From NCBI GenBank assembly GCA_032622095.1, contig CP136061.1:22882991-22946990 (forward strand): DNA of 64,000 bases, read 5' to 3'. Below, piece by piece: positions 1 to 11,699 of this stretch. The first letter of the stretch is position 1, and every line of letters begins with the position of its first letter. Below the pieces are notes generated by a model. The model was not told the DNA's origin. It ran no database searches and saw nothing but the letters and a program-made list of their open reading frames with translations. The position numbers and the translations under genes are program-made. The stretch comes from Siphonodentalium dalli. Lineage: Eukaryota; Mollusca; Scaphopoda; Gadilida; Siphonodentaliidae.

Positions 1-118
1 CAGCAGGCACAAGACTCGGCATTACTCATAAAAAACAGCTGGGGTAATAATGTAAGCGCTTAGAGCTACACCAGGGATTAAGCGCTATATAAATGATATA
101 CATTATTATTATTATTAT
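1..118 (+). repeat. SINE-like 3' end with (TTA)n tail
   Basis: The segment has the motif AAGCGCTATATAAATG followed by a run of ATT triplets. AAGCGCTATATAAAT plus a triplet tail is a common end of short interspersed elements in marine animals (general knowledge). The 5' end lies outside the window, so the family cannot be named. Confidence 0.45.
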
Positions 119-489
119 AAACAACACGCATCAATTGGAAAGAAAGAGCACTAGATCAATTGGTGTGTGAAGTTGTGTAAAACTGTAATGCCCTCCAAAA
201 TCATCGTATTGTTATATTATTATCACTTAGACCTATACTAGACCTATAATACAAAGATGGTAGCATAATAATTTTTGGTGTCTCTCTAAAATGTTGAAAT
301 AATATGAAATAAATGCATATAATATGCAATATGAAATGAAAGTGTCAATGACACTGAAGCTCATCTTGGAAATGGGATCATGCCATATATAAGTCCATAG
401 AGCGATAGGGAACTCGGAAGTTTATATGCTTAAATAACTAGGTATTACACTGATGATGCCTAAACAGTTTGGGATTAACCGGATGAAAA

Positions 490-1080
490 AGTTTGGCTGT
501 ATGGAGTGCCAAAGAATGCAGTAATACTACTAGAAAGAGTAATATCTGAGATGGCTCCCATCTTACAGGTCATCCCAAAGATCCATATGAAGATTGGTAA
601 TGATTGGATGAGGGAGATGGTCTCTTGTGTGCGAAGAAGGATTAAGTCACACAAAATACAAAAAGTAAAATCCAAGATAGCCATTGGCAGCCATGTTTTT
701 CAATGAAATACGAAAATTTGATGGCTCCCATCTAGTAGTCACCCAAAAGATCCATATGAAGTTTAGTGACGATCAGATCAGGGATGTGGTTTGTATCAAA
801 TTGTATGGTGTGCCAAAGGATTTAGTCATGCAAAGAGTAAAATTCAAGATGGCTGCAGCTACATCTTGAATTTTACTCTTTGCATGACTAAATCCTTTGG
901 CATAGTTTTCATAGAAAATTCTTCAAATTTGATAGTTCCCATCTAGAGGTGATCCTAAACAGGCCTGTAAATTTTCAAAACAATTCTCCAATGTATGCGG
1001 GCTGCAGGATTCAAATTTGAAATCCAAGATGGCTGCTGGCAGCCATGTTTTTCAAAAAAATTGTAATTGTTCAAAATTGG
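490..1080. repeat. Degenerate copies of the 'AAGATGGC' interspersed repeat (R1)
   Basis: Repeated phrases such as TTTAGTCATGCAAAGAGTAAA, followed by a CAAGATGGCTGC segment and GATCCATATGAAG, recur here and at 18.0-18.3, 26.1-27.8, 44.8-45.2 and 52.2-53.0 kb. Small open frames in this stretch come from the repeat and are not considered genes. Confidence 0.7.
811..902. repeat. Near-perfect inverted repeat with 40-bp arms
   Basis: Two arms of about 40 bp, starting TGCCAAAGGATTTAGTC and ending in the reverse complement, are separated by about 12 bases around GGCTGCAGC. The arms are R1 sequence, so this is two R1 pieces in head-to-head orientation that can form a hairpin. Confidence 0.8.
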
Positions 1081-1083
1081 TGA

Positions 1084-1390
1084 GTGGACCCCACATTCGA
1101 ACTTGACCTATATTTTGGGCTAGTAAACTCACATAACAAATTTCATTCCATTCAGTCGACACTTACTAAAGTTATCATATGGCAACTAAAATTGAGTGCA
1201 AATTCCAACAAAAAGGGCAATAGCTCTGGTGACAATTGTCAAGCAGAACCCAAATTCAAATTTGACCTGTATTTGTGCTTGTAATCCCACATACCAAATT
1301 TATTATGTTATCAAGAGAATGTACAGCTCAATCATACTGGTGTCGCCTAATATCTATGATAATAATGGTATTAATTCCCCGTTCTGAGAA
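1084..1390. repeat. Copy of interspersed repeat R3
   Basis: Phrases such as CCAAATTTGAACTTGACCTG, CATACCAAATTTCATTCC and CTAAAGTTATCATCCGG recur at 27.3-27.6, 40.6-40.8, 42.6-42.9, 55.1-55.6 and 62.8-63.1 kb. No coding potential is supported. Confidence 0.6.
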
Positions 1391-2042
1391 AATTACACAC
1401 CTCGAAATGTACATTTGTTCTCATAAAAATTTAAACATGTCTGCTATAATGTAGATACATGTCACCTGATCTGGGTTTGAGCATATCTCGTGGGCATCAT
1501 ATGATTCAATGCAGATAGGGCAGCTCATCAACGGTATAGAGTTATCTCCACTTTACTTGTTGTCGCACTCATCCCAAGTCTCCATTACTAATATCTTCAA
1601 AAATTTATGCTGCAAACACTGTGCATGGCTTAAGCTAATTCGGTATACACTCTACCACTTATGAGCCCCTATAATATGTCGAGAACATATTTACTTCTAA
1701 TGTACAGACGCTTTTCTTGAGCTGTTCCAAAACCATTGCAATATTGAACCTGGTAGATCATACCAAGATGCTCTTGATCTCTCCAACGCAGGTCGTCTGG
1801 TCAACGGACCACTGCAGATGTTCACATGGTTATTTCTCGTTCATAAATTTTGTATAAATACTTTTTATTTCCTTGAAATTTGTTATTATGCTTGCTCACA
1901 TATATAATTACACCTCACTTCTCTCTCAATTCTGACATTCTCTTCTGTCCCTGTCTCGCCTCCACCTCATTTTTCTTCTTTTCTAAATTTGTACCTATTG
2001 TAATTATATATTTGAATATCCATACAGGGAAATAAATACTGT
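1391..2042. other. Unassigned stretch with a plus-strand AATAAA
   Basis: No supported gene. A pyrimidine-rich plus-strand segment leads to AATAAA at 2031-2036. That could be the 3' end of an old transcript or retroposed sequence, but no protein frame I recognise precedes it. Confidence 0.3.
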
Positions 2043-2046
2043 TTAA

Positions 2047-2430
2047 CCCTTTCAGATTTTTTTGCTTTGAATTTTGTTTGGGTATGCTTAAGCATGCTAT
2101 AGCGAATTTAAAAACAAACTGGATAAAACCTTAGGGGCATGTTATAACTCAAAACTATCACCAAGTATTCATAGTAATAATTTTGATGCCCATGAAAAAC
2201 GTAAGATTCCCTGGCACTAAACCTACAAAATAAGTCTGTTAAAGAATATAAGAAAAAATTATTAAAATTGTAAAAAATTGTAAAAAATAATAACAAATGA
2301 TGAAAAATGTTTAGGCCAATGCATTCTCTTATATTTGCGAGGCGACCTATGGTCGACTCACATATATAAGAGAATGCATTGGCACAGGGTATATGGATTG
2401 ATACAAAAATCAGACCTGGCACTGAAAGGG
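2047..2430 (+). mobile_element. TTAA-flanked short element, family b (piggyBac-type)
   Basis: The left end is TTAA then CCCTTTCAG and the right end is CCTGGCACTGAAAGGG then TTAA. TTAA target duplication with CCC-starting ends is the hallmark of the piggyBac superfamily (known). The element carries one copy of the ATGCATTCTCTTATAT hairpin at 2315-2383. It has no transposase frame. Confidence 0.7.
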
Positions 2431-2898
2431 TTAAACTAATGTACAAACCTTCTCTTCATCAAACAGGACTCTACATGGGCCGCAGTAGTAGTAAAGCCAC
2501 TTCTCTTTCTTCAACTCCAAATTTTCTCTTTCTGAAAGTATTATATTTATTATATTTGATGAGAGGGGTACTATTGTATTCAAATAACAAGAGCAAAGAG
2601 TGACATAATATTTTGTTGGGATCAAATTCAGTCGCATACCAAATTATTTCAATCTCAACTATCCATGGACCCAACACACTAAATAACATAATATAAATCA
2701 GGCGGGTGGTTCCAGAGAAGATGTTTTAATAAGATTCATATACATGTATCAATGATTTCATTGGAAGGAAAAATGTTTAGTCCCTTTAGCACCGTCATTT
2801 CTTGACCGGTCGACCTCATTTTAACAAATATGTCACTCAAGGACCCTCCATAGGCCTCATCGCTCTTGAGGAAAAGACGTTTTAAAAATTACCATGGA

Positions 2899-3620
2899 CA
2901 GGGTTCATACACCTAGCTGAGAATAAAATTCCATAACTTTTTCATACTTTTTCAAGACTCTCGGACAAATTTTCCAAGACTTTTCAGTGAAAAAATTCCA
3001 TAACTTTTCCATACCTCGTACCTAGCTAAACAATGAGGAAGACCAATATATAAATTTCCAGGTTGTTTAAACAGAGTTTTTGATTTAGCGTGGCTGATGA
3101 GTGCCGCTTCGCCCATGTTGGCAATATCTATTAACTTTCCGGATTTAACACAGTCGGCATTTCGCCTTCATCCGGTTCTCTGGTACCCGATCTATCCATG
3201 CTTCAAACCGCGTATCCGTGACCAATTTGTCACGGAAGACAGAGTTTCCAGGCATATTTGTTTACTATTACTATTTAGGTCAAATTCTGATATATTTAGC
3301 GGTAAAACAGGAGTTCCGGTATTAAGGGAGACAATTCGTGTTTCGGCATACCGTAAAACGTGTAGTTCAACTACATGTATGACTACGGAGATGGTATCGC
3401 AAGCTTACATGATGAGATCGGAAAGTAACAGCATTTATTTACCTAAGAACTCGACCTTGGGATATTCCATGACTTTTCAAGACCTTGAATCTCGGGGTAG
3501 CTTATTTTCAAGACTTTTCCCATAGTAGGGTGAAAAAAGGTCCCATTTTCCAAGGGTATTGAATCGAGATTTTCGAATTCCATAACTTTTCCAGGATTCC
3601 AGACCCGCATACGAACCCTG
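2899..3620 (+). mobile_element. CAGGG-ended DNA element inside repeat R2
   Basis: The ends are CAGGGTTCATAC and the inverse GCATACGAACCCTG. ATGGA lies on both sides (2894-2898, 3621-3625). The host repeat without the insert, as at 48635-48660, reads straight through ATTACTATGGAGGG, which supports a clean insertion. Internally it has many 'ccataacttttc' phrases. The 142-codon open frame at 3097-3525 has no features of a real protein. The ends look hAT-like but the 5-bp duplication is shorter than the usual 8 bp. Confidence 0.6.
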
Positions 3621-3636
3621 ATGGAGGAAAAGAGTT

Positions 3637-3780
3637 ACATGTATGTCTCTGGATTACCCCCTACTTCACCTGCTGACCCTATTTACATGTATGTCTCTGG
3701 ATTACCCCCTACTTCACCTGCTGACCCTATTTACATGTATGTCTCTGGATTACCCCCTACTTCACCTGCTGACCCTATTT
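3637..3780. repeat. 48-bp tandem repeat, 3 copies
   Basis: The unit beginning ACATGTATGTCTCTGG starts at 3637, 3685 and 3733, exactly 48 bp apart, and the copies are essentially identical. It is a local recent expansion of R2 sequence. Confidence 0.85.
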
Positions 3781-4305
3781 GAATAAATTTGAATCCAAGT
3801 CACCAAAGAACCCTCCATATTAAATATAAGCTAAATAGACCTGATTGCAAAAAGATCGTTTCAAGAATTACTATAGAGGGAAAGATTTATATCCCTGGCC
3901 TCGTTCCCTATTTGACAGGGTGACAACATTTGAACAAATCTGAATTCCAGTCATTCAAGGACCCAACATACCTAACCATACATAAGCTACCGTAAATATG
4001 CCTGTTGATTCTTGTGGAGAACTTCATCTCAGATGAGCTAAAAAGGTGAGCTAAAAAGGGTTATATACATACAGATGAGCTAAAAAGGTGAGCTAAAAAG
4101 TTGAGCTAAAAAGGTGAGCTAAAAAGGGTTATATACATAAAGATGAGCTAAAAAGGGTTATATACATAACATTATAACAGCTACATATAAATAATAATAT
4201 ATTAAAACTATCGCCATAAGAATCTGTTATCCACATGTATATATATGACAGTACCAAACTTAAATTCAACAGCACAAGTATTTACCCTTGCTTTGCTGTG
4301 TGTGT

Positions 4306-4322
4306 GGGGGGGGGGGGGGGGG
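4306..4322 (+). repeat. Poly-G tract (17 G)
   Basis: An uninterrupted run of about 17 G follows a short TG repeat. It could form a quadruplex. Tract length in an assembly is often unreliable. Confidence 0.8.
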
Positions 4323-4390
4323 TGTTAAATCTCCTATTTAGAAATTTGAACAATCCATCTGGCACTTTATTGTATTAATGACCCCAAGAC

Positions 4391-5190
4391 CAGTGTTCAC
4401 GCTGTCGGTGGCCAATTTCCACTTTTTTTCGAAAGTGGCCACAAAACATTTCATTAGCCCAAACTTTAAAGACTAAAAAGACTGGGACTCTGATGATCAC
4501 AACAGTCAGTACTTTAAAATGAGTAATTCTAAACAGGGACGTACTAGTAGCTAGATGGTCTCCATTGATAAAAAAGCACCAAAGAGATTAACAAAGTTAG
4601 GCAACCAAATATCGCCGGTTTTTGGACACGCAGGTTTCATACTTCGGATACATCATACAATGACAACACAAATTTATTTTGTAAGGGGAGCATTGATTGA
4701 ATGGTGATGCTTGTACAATGGCAATTACTAATCGTCAAAAACCTTAATCTCTGCACTGGTTATATCATAATGATTATTATTTTGTTGATTAGGCAGTATG
4801 TAAGATGAAATAAGTAAATGCATTGTCCTATAATTTGATGTATCAGCGATGGCATGTCACTGCCTCCCGTCTTATAATAACAACCTGACTTCACACCATA
4901 AAGGTTATTAATACAACAATTCAACAGGTATTCAACACCTCACGATAATAAGAAACAGAACTGTTGTTTTATTTCAGTGAAAATTATAGCAATGACAACT
5001 AACACACTTGATTAGTTGGCGAACATGGTGTCAGCGACGCGACATAGAGTCAGAGAGTTATATATTTAAAAAATATAATTTAGTCTTCAATTGCGAGCCC
5101 AGAAATTGAGGATTTAATTTGGCCAAAGTTGTTTTAATTTGGCCACTAAAAATTTCATTTGGCCACTTTTTTGGTCCAGCGCGAACACTG
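4391..5190 (+). mobile_element. hAT-type non-autonomous element, 800 bp
   Basis: The terminal inverted repeats are CAGTGTTCACGCTG and, on the other side, the inverse of CAGTGTTCGCGCTG. They are flanked by CCCAAGAC (4383-4390) and CCCATGAC (5191-5198), an 8-bp target duplication with one change. Eight-base duplications and CAGTGTT-like ends fit the hAT superfamily. No transposase is visible inside. Confidence 0.8.
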
Positions 5191-5509
5191 CCCATGACCT
5201 TCCCATGTGATCAACTCTCAAATTCCTGGAAATATTGATAAATCTGTAGATATGATCAGATATAACATGACATGCAGGCCTGGTGTTAAGGAAAATCAAA
5301 GGTGGCACAAAATTGCCTTCCTGAGACTTGCTTAGGCGGGCAAATTGCTCTCCTAAACAATATGTTGTTATTTTGCACCAAAACAGCCTCAATTTAGTCA
5401 AATGCCAAGTAAATGTGAACTTTCATGTAATAATTTCATAATACATGCAGTTGAGTTAAACTTCAATCCAAAATAATAAAGCAGATTATCCTGAAGACAA
5501 ATAAAAACT
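5191..5509. other. Unassigned stretch
   Basis: I see no gene or clear repeat here. The minus-strand open frame crossing 5114-5401 overlaps the end of the hAT element and has no recognisable features. Confidence 0.4.
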
Positions 5510-6103
5510 ATAAGTATCAGTAATTTGAGTTTATTTATTGACAAATTGTCTGCCCTATGGGGACCAGCTCAACAACATTCAACAGAATCTTCACTTATAT
5601 TATAACTTAAACAGTCTGCCGCTCACTATCTGTGTCACAGGTAAATAAAAGTACTGTATAGGACTGACTGCTGTGCTGTAGATTTGAGAGAGTGCTCACA
5701 TTATATGAACACATTTTAATTTGATCATCATCATGCATGGTCAGGCAATTTAAATTAATACAGTACTACTACTCTCTGCAATGCAGTCATTTCAATTCCG
5801 GGTTCACAAGATCTGCAATACATGAGACGTAAGTCTGGCAGATGCCATTTCGCACATGGTGAAACAGCACCACATTGACAGAAATAGTACTGGGAAAAAC
5901 CATGTATCGATTGCATCATTTCCCCAAGTTTCAATCGATCTCCATGTTTGGCATCAGACACCATTCTTCAGTCACATATTCACAGCAATCAACATGACAT
6001 GACTCTTTTTTTAATGGCTGACCCCATTCAAACATATTTGAATCAAAACTCTCCATGGATCCTACACACAAAATACCATTTCTCAACTGATCAGAGCTAT
6101 CAC
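5510..6103 (-). CDS. Candidate terminal exon with 3' UTR, unassigned
   Basis: On the minus strand an acceptor (AATTTGTTTTGTAG) at 6104-6117 opens an exon. One frame runs about 57 codons (start DSSDQLRNGILCVGS, with Cys-rich CHVDCCEY) and stops at 5931. A second overlapping frame has a zinc-ribbon-like Cys spacing (FCQCG, then YCRSC) and ends near 5758. An AATAAA-type signal lies at about 5530-5540 on this strand. Either frame could be chance, or one frameshift could join them. The exon may be the end of an alternative form of gene M or of another gene; I cannot decide. Confidence 0.25.
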
Positions 6104-6216
6104 TACAAAACAAATTAAATTTCAATCACAGCTGCCATGCATTGTTTTGTAAACACTCAGAATCATTGACGTCTCAATAATGACTTTATTGTTTACCTCC
6201 GCCATATTTATCGATC

Positions 6217-7005
6217 AATCTTCTTCTATCTCCTTCTATCTCCTTCTATCTTCTTCTATCTTCTTCTATCTCCTTCTATCTCCTTCTATCTTCTTCTATC
6301 TCCTTCTATCTCCTTCTATCTTCTTCTATCTCCTTCTATCTCCTTCTATCTCCTTCTATCTTCTTCAACTTCTTCAACTTCTTCTATCTTCTTCTATCTC
6401 CTTCTATCTCCTTCTATCTTCTTCTATCTCCTTCTATCTCCTTCTATCTCCTTCTATCTCCTTCTATCTTCTTCTATCTCCTTCTATCTTCTTCTATCTC
6501 ATTCTATCTCCTTCTATCTTCTTCTATCTCCTTCTATCTCCTTCTATCTCCTTCTATCTCCTTCTATCTCCTTCTATCTCCTTCTATCTTCTTCTATCTC
6601 CTTCTATCTCCTTCTATCTCCTTCTATCTCCTTCTATCTCCTTCTATCTTCTTCTATCTCCTTCTATCTCCTTCTATCTTCTTCTATCTCCTTCTATCTT
6701 CTTCTATCTCCTTCTATCTCCTTCTATCTCCTTCTATCTCCTTCTATCTTCTTCTATCTCCTTCTATCTCCTTCTATCTTCTTCTATCTCCTTCTATCTC
6801 CTTCTATCTCCTTCTATCTTCTTCTATCTTCTTCTATCTTCTTCTATCTCCTTCTATCTCCTTCTATCTTCTTCTATCTTCTTCTATCTTCTTCTATCTC
6901 CTTCTATCTCCTTCTATCTCCTTCTATCTTCTTCTATCTCCTTCTATCTTCTTCTATCTCCTTCTATCTTCTTCTATCTTCTTCTATCTTCTTCTATCTT
7001 CTTCA
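6217..7005. repeat. 10-bp minisatellite (TCCTTCTATC/TTCTTCTATC), about 78 units
   Basis: A decamer alternating between TCCTTCTATC and TTCTTCTATC fills the interval, with a short CTTCAACTT variant near 6361-6380. Because 10 is not a multiple of 3, every frame cycles through the same ten residues, which makes a spurious 286-codon open frame on the plus strand. It is strongly strand-asymmetric (pyrimidines on plus). Confidence 0.95.
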
Positions 7006-7215
7006 ACTTCTTCGTCTGCTTCTTCAGCTTTTTATTCTGAATTATTTTTCCTTTTCTTCTCATTTTTCTACGTCTTCTTCTCCTTCTTTTGTCTTTTTAT
7101 GTATATGTATGTATATAACACTTAGCACTTTGTAAATATTGCACATCTCGCCAGTAACATGTGAATTCATATCTTAGAGATTAAATCATAGCATAGCTAG
7201 CTTCTATGATGTTAA

Positions 7216-7529
7216 CTCTTTCACTTGCCAGACTTATTTTGTAGGTTTAGTGCCAGGGAATCTTACATTTTTCTTGGGCATCAAAATTATTACTATGAAT
7301 ACATGGTGATAGTTTCGAGTTATGACATGCCCCTGAGGTTTTATCCAGTTTGTTTTTAAATTCGCTATAGCATGCTTAAGCATACCCAAAAAAAATTACA
7401 CCCAAAAAACAAAAACAAATCTAAAAAGATTTTTTTTTTTATAATTTTTTTAGGGCTGATTTTATCGGCCCTGGCACTCTACATACCGTAAATTAGGGCC
7501 GATGAGATCGGCCCCTGGCACTGAAAGGG
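7216..7529 (+). mobile_element. TTAA-flanked short element, family b
   Basis: TTAA lies at 7212-7215 and 7530-7533. The right end is CCCCTGGCACTGAAAGGG, as in the copies at 2047 and 57247. It contains the intact AGCATGCTTAAGCATACCC segment that is the empty form of the nested insertion at 13175-13643. It lacks the hairpin cassette. Confidence 0.7.
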
Positions 7530-7559
7530 TTAAGTAAACAATCCATGTTCTCAGATATC

Positions 7560-8285
7560 TTAGACTAGCAGGTGACCCGACTTCGTCCGGGCTTTGACTT
7601 TGAATTGACAATTTTGAAGGTCAAGGTCAGGTCGGAGTCACTATTTGACCCGTCCAAAACACTCCCCGGACAAAATCACCCGTAGGTATCAAATTTGGTC
7701 GAAATCCGTCCAGCAGTTTTCCATAGCTAACAGACAAACAAACAGAAGTCCCAAAATATATATTAGACTAGCCGATGAGCCCCGACGTTGTCCGGGCTAT
7801 TCAAAAACCAAATTTCAAGTCGATAGCTCCACCCGCTTCCGAGATCTGGTCTGCACATGCGCGAAGCTGGCGTCGCACGGGCTCAGCGACCCGATAAAAT
7901 TCGTATACGGGGCAAGATACATTAACATACCAAATTTCAAGTCGATAGCTCCACCCGTTTCCGAGATCTCGTCTGCGCATGCGCGAAGCTGGCATCGCAC
8001 GGGCTCGGCAACCCGATAAAATTCGTATCCGGGGCAAGATACATTAACATACCAAATTTCAAGTCGATAGCTCCACCCGTTTCCGAGATCTCGTCTGCGC
8101 ATGCGCGAAGCGGGCGCCGCACGGGCTCGCCAATACGACAACGTCGCCCGCCTGGTCAAACTACACACACGTACCAAGTTTCGTCCCGATCGGTCGAGAA
8201 TCGTAGATTTGTATAAATGACATACAGACAGACAGACATACAGACAGACAGACAAACAGAGGTCTTCAAAATATATATGGGAGAT
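7560..8285. repeat. GTCCGGGCT-type repeat with 122-bp internal tandem units
   Basis: Starts near ACTAGCAGGTGACCCGAC and ends in a CAGACAGACAGACA run plus AAAATATATATGGG. The segment beginning CCAAATTTCAAGTCGATAG starts at 7808, 7930 and 8052, so 122 bp apart. The stretch is unusually rich in CpG for this window. The class is not identified. Open frames on both strands come from the repeats. Confidence 0.7.
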
Positions 8286-10010
8286 CAAGGATCAGGTAGA
8301 AGTTCCCCATTTGAAGTTGGTGATATTCACCCAAGTCACATCGATTATGCATTTTATCTTCTGCAAATTAGGGTATATGGAAACTAAACAGAAGGCAAAT
8401 AGTTACTAAAAACAATTATAACATCCCAGAAGAGTGGGCCTGAGCAGAATGATGGTAATTTGGTGATGCTAGCCTGCTGTGGTAGCATTACTAAATTCAC
8501 ACTCTGGGGACCTCGTTCTGCAAATATCAGCCACTATATCCATGATTGGAAAGCAAACTAATTAAGAAATTAAGAAATGTCACAATCATGTGCTAATTAT
8601 TTTTTGTTCACCATCCAATACTATGTTAGGTATAATATGGCTTGTCTTTAACAATACCTCACCTTCATCCATCTTGGCCTTCCTTATTAAATTCATGCCA
8701 CCTTTGACCTTTGAAAGAAACAAGGAGAGGGATTCAGTAAAGACAACACGGGTTAGATAACAATAACCGTTTATTACCCCATGTAAGAAAGATGCTCGTA
8801 TAAAATATGAAAGTATAACAAAAAATAGAACTGTATGGTAACTATGGTAACTATATATAAACATCATAACCAGACCTGAGAACATGGTGCCGGACATTTA
8901 CAAAATGAGGTCCCCAGAGGGTGAATTTAGTGACGCTACCCCACGCAGGGATAGCATTACCATATTCACCCTCTGGTGACCTTATTCTGCTTAGGCCTCA
9001 TTATCTCTGGAACTTTAATATCAGATTAAATTTTTTAGTTTCTTTAAAAACTTCTTCACAAAAATAGTTTCTTTTATTTAGTTTCTCTATATCCCAAAAT
9101 TGGCAAGACGACACATTGCATTATTGAGGTGCCCTATGGGGGCACATCACAAAATTACCATCTGGGAATTTAAATCTGAGTCTAGAAGAAGTGTTATGCA
9201 GGGTGTGCGGGGTAGCGTCACTAAATTCACCCTCTGGGAACCTCATTCTACAAATGTCCAGCACCATATTCTCAGATGATAACGAAGGCAATAATAAAAA
9301 TGTTTTGTTTGTAGTCACCTGATCAAGCCTGGAGTTAATGTGTCTGTCATTTGTAGAATGAGGTCCCCCAGAGGGTGAAGTTAGTGATGCTATCTCGCGC
9401 AGCATGCTAGCATCACCAAATTCACCCTCTGGAAACCTCATTCTGCTTAGGCCTCATCTTCTGGGTAGTATCTATAGTCTCCAATTAACATTGTTTTTAG
9501 TTACTTTTACTGAGAAGTTTCTATATCCCCCTATTGGCAAAAGATAAAATGCCTAATTGAGGTGACTAATGGGTGAGTTTTTCTTGGATCAACTATTAAT
9601 GTAAACCTATGTATTTGCAATGCAGCAGGCATATATACAAATAACTGCACTTCATTTCATTTTGTTACCAGTATGAGCTAAAAATTTAAGTGACATACCA
9701 AAACTCCAAAATTTATCACATACCTGATGAAAGTTCATTTCAATATTTCAACCCTATAGGCTAGTCCCTGCATATACAGCCCAAGTTTATTGGGCTAGCA
9801 TCACTAAATTTACCCTCTGGGAACCTCATTATGGATGGCCTCATCTGCTGAGGGAGACTAAGATTGAAGTTCCCAAATGATGAATATGTACAATGTGTAA
9901 TCTGCCAATTTTGGAATATAGAGAAACTAAACTAAAAAATAATAGCGTCATTAAATTCACCCTCTGGGGACCTCATTCTGCAAATGACAGGCATACTAAA
10001 CTAAAAATTG
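8281..10010. repeat. Fragments of the palindromic GAATGAGGTCCCC family
   Basis: Repeated inverted segments (CAGAATGAGGTCCCCAGAGG, GGGTGAATTTAGTGATGCTA and inverses) occur at about 8500, 8905-8995, 9200-9260, 9350-9450, 9790-9850 and 9945-9990. They are spaced by ATTAGGGTATATGGAAACT and similar phrases. They look like older, longer relatives of the 254-bp element at 14860, 34148 and 51177. Confidence 0.7.
8663..8708 (-). CDS. Candidate 46-nt exon, uncertain
   Basis: On the minus strand a good pyrimidine tract (CTCTCCTTGTTTCTTTCAAAG) precedes 46 nt that end at AAG|GTGAGG. The frame VKGGMNLIRKAKMDE is open. In the phase set by the last firm exon of gene M a TGA appears just before the donor. 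The next AG, 7 nt on, would restore an open frame. The segment sits between palindromic repeats. It may be an extra 3' exon of gene M or chance. Confidence 0.25.
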
Positions 10011-10223
10011 TTTTTGTGGGTAGGGTGACTGCAAACATATAATTTTAACGGTGGCCCAGAAAAATAATTCCTGATCTATTCCTCGGATGAGTACATGAGA
10101 TGACGAGACTTTCAACTACCCATGAAATCAGCAACATTTGGGAACAGCTACACGAATATCTTCATTTGTCAGTTTGTTGAACGGATTATTTGTGATATGT
10201 GGATTGCCCAACTGATTCACTAG

Positions 10224-10338
10224 GCGATCTCAGATGGAGATATGAATTCTCCCGCTAGCTATGCTCCAAATTTTCTGCGAGCCTTGCGGAAATGTTTGAA
10301 GCATAGCAAGCGGGGGAAACTCATCTCTACATGAGATC
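10224..10338. repeat. Inverted repeat with AGGCGATCTCA ends
   Basis: AGGCGATCTCA at the left pairs with TGAGATCGCCT at the right, and the inner parts CTCCCGCTAGCTATGCT and AGCATAGCAAGCGGGGG also pair imperfectly. This is a short foldback structure, probably a miniature element. No target duplication is evident. Confidence 0.6.
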
Positions 10339-10845
10339 GCCTGAAGTGCAATGGCGAATCTGTTCTAAAAATAGCCCATAAAAATGTCCCAATGGCACAG
10401 GATCTTTAATGCTACACCAGCACAGCTCCCATCATGAAAGGGTTAACCCCTTCACTGAATGGCATCATGACATCATGTGCTGCGATGTTTAACAGTTACA
10501 GCCATTTTCCAGCAGAAAGATATGAGAGGAATATCACCAAAAAAACGAAAACTGACTCTGTTGAAAGACTATTATTATTCACAATCCTCAAACAATATAC
10601 AATGCTTCAAGTGTCAGGATACAATGATTCAATACACCAATCTCGGAGTTCCACTTATCATTAATGGCAGACTGAATGAGTAGTTGAAAGTCTTTAGCAT
10701 TGCAGAAAGTTGTCAGGGTAGTTGCGGGAACGTCATAGAAAAACAATACATATCATTTAGGGCAGATAAACAAAATAGTTTGTTTCTCAGGGAGAGCCTC
10801 GTCCCCAAAAAAACCTGTGTATTTATCAACTGCCATAAATAAGTA
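10339..10845. other. Unassigned stretch with one TTAA-element end
   Basis: At 10390-10446 there is the end of a family c TTAA element in inverse orientation (GCTCCCATCATGAAAGGGTT). The two plus-strand open frames of about 70 codons in 10434-10683 show no recognisable features. Confidence 0.4.
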
Positions 10846-10847
10846 AA

Positions 10848-11345
10848 TATAGAGGATCTAAAATGAGTCCCCAGTTAATAGCAGAATTTACAAAACGACT
10901 CCTGTAAATTAAGTCTGCACCGAAACATGGGCAAGGTCCGGACTTAATTCACTGGATGATTTTGTGAAATTCCGCTATAAACTGGGGATGCGAATTGAAT
11001 ACTCTATTTATTACATGATCCAAAACCTTGATAAAACATACTTAAATCAACAAATGGTATGTGAAACTAACATCGGCTTCTATAATGCGCCTGCGATGAC
11101 ATTGCGTTGTTTGCCCGCATAAAGAAATAGTCCCAGATTAATCATTAGAGTTGTTGGAAAAATATTGGAAGCCATAGTATAATAGTGTATGGAATGTGAA
11201 CAAACCAGAAGTCAAAGGTCACGTTTCCGCAACAATAATACATTTTGGTACTTCTGGCACTATTTCCCGTTACGCAACGGTTCATACGTGACAATTTATG
11301 GAATGTGTTTATTGAATGGAATAAGGGTAGGATCATGTTATAACC
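10848..11345. repeat. Interspersed repeat E (copy 1)
   Basis: Shares GAGTCCCCAGTT, GAATTTACAAAACGA, ACATGATCCAAAACC, TTGAATGGAATAAGGGTAGG and GAAGTCAAAGGTCACG with copies at 18760-19190 and 53150-53670. The GTAAATTAAGTCTG and CTTAATTCACTGGA segments form a local inverted repeat. It is an unclassified non-coding element. Confidence 0.7.
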
Positions 11346-11699
11346 AAGCCAATGCCTGCTGCATAAAATTTTATACTTTTGCTCATTTAGAGACTGTTGT
11401 TAGATCAAAATATTGATGAAGTTTTATGTAAATATGAGTAATATTGTATCCACATTAAACTTGTAATATAAATCTTTGGGTTTGAAATTAAGGTAATTCT
11501 GATGTGAATCAGTTCTGATTCAGTATATTGCCCATGTTTGGTGAATATGGGACTATAAATAAATATCTCAAATGCCTCCTCACATAAATAACTTGAAATA
11601 AATAATGAATAAAAGTACCCGTCTCCCTCGTCACTTTGTAAACAATATTCCCTGAGAAAAGAAATATTTTGTTTATCTGGCCTTAGGTGGCATCAAGTC

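Larger units (their letters stand above)
2790..4165. repeat. Interspersed repeat R2, split by the CAGGG element
   Basis: The R2 phrases (ACAAATCTGAACCCCAGTCA, ACTATGGAGGGAAAGAGTTA, GGTGAGCTAAAAAGG) recur at 46.96-47.29 and 48.46-48.92 kb. The right end contains several tandem GAGCTAAAAAGG units around 4024-4165. Confidence 0.65.

Noticed and set aside
3097-3525. 142-codon plus-strand frame
   Set aside because: It lies wholly within the CAGGG-ended transposable element and has no recognisable protein features.
6180-7040. 286-codon open frame over the 10-bp repeat
   Set aside because: The protein is a ten-residue cycle produced by the minisatellite in every frame; there is no start context, domain or splice structure.
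7801-8288. Minus- and plus-strand frames of 60-157 codons
   Set aside because: They are translations of the 122-bp tandem repeat and repeat themselves in the same way.
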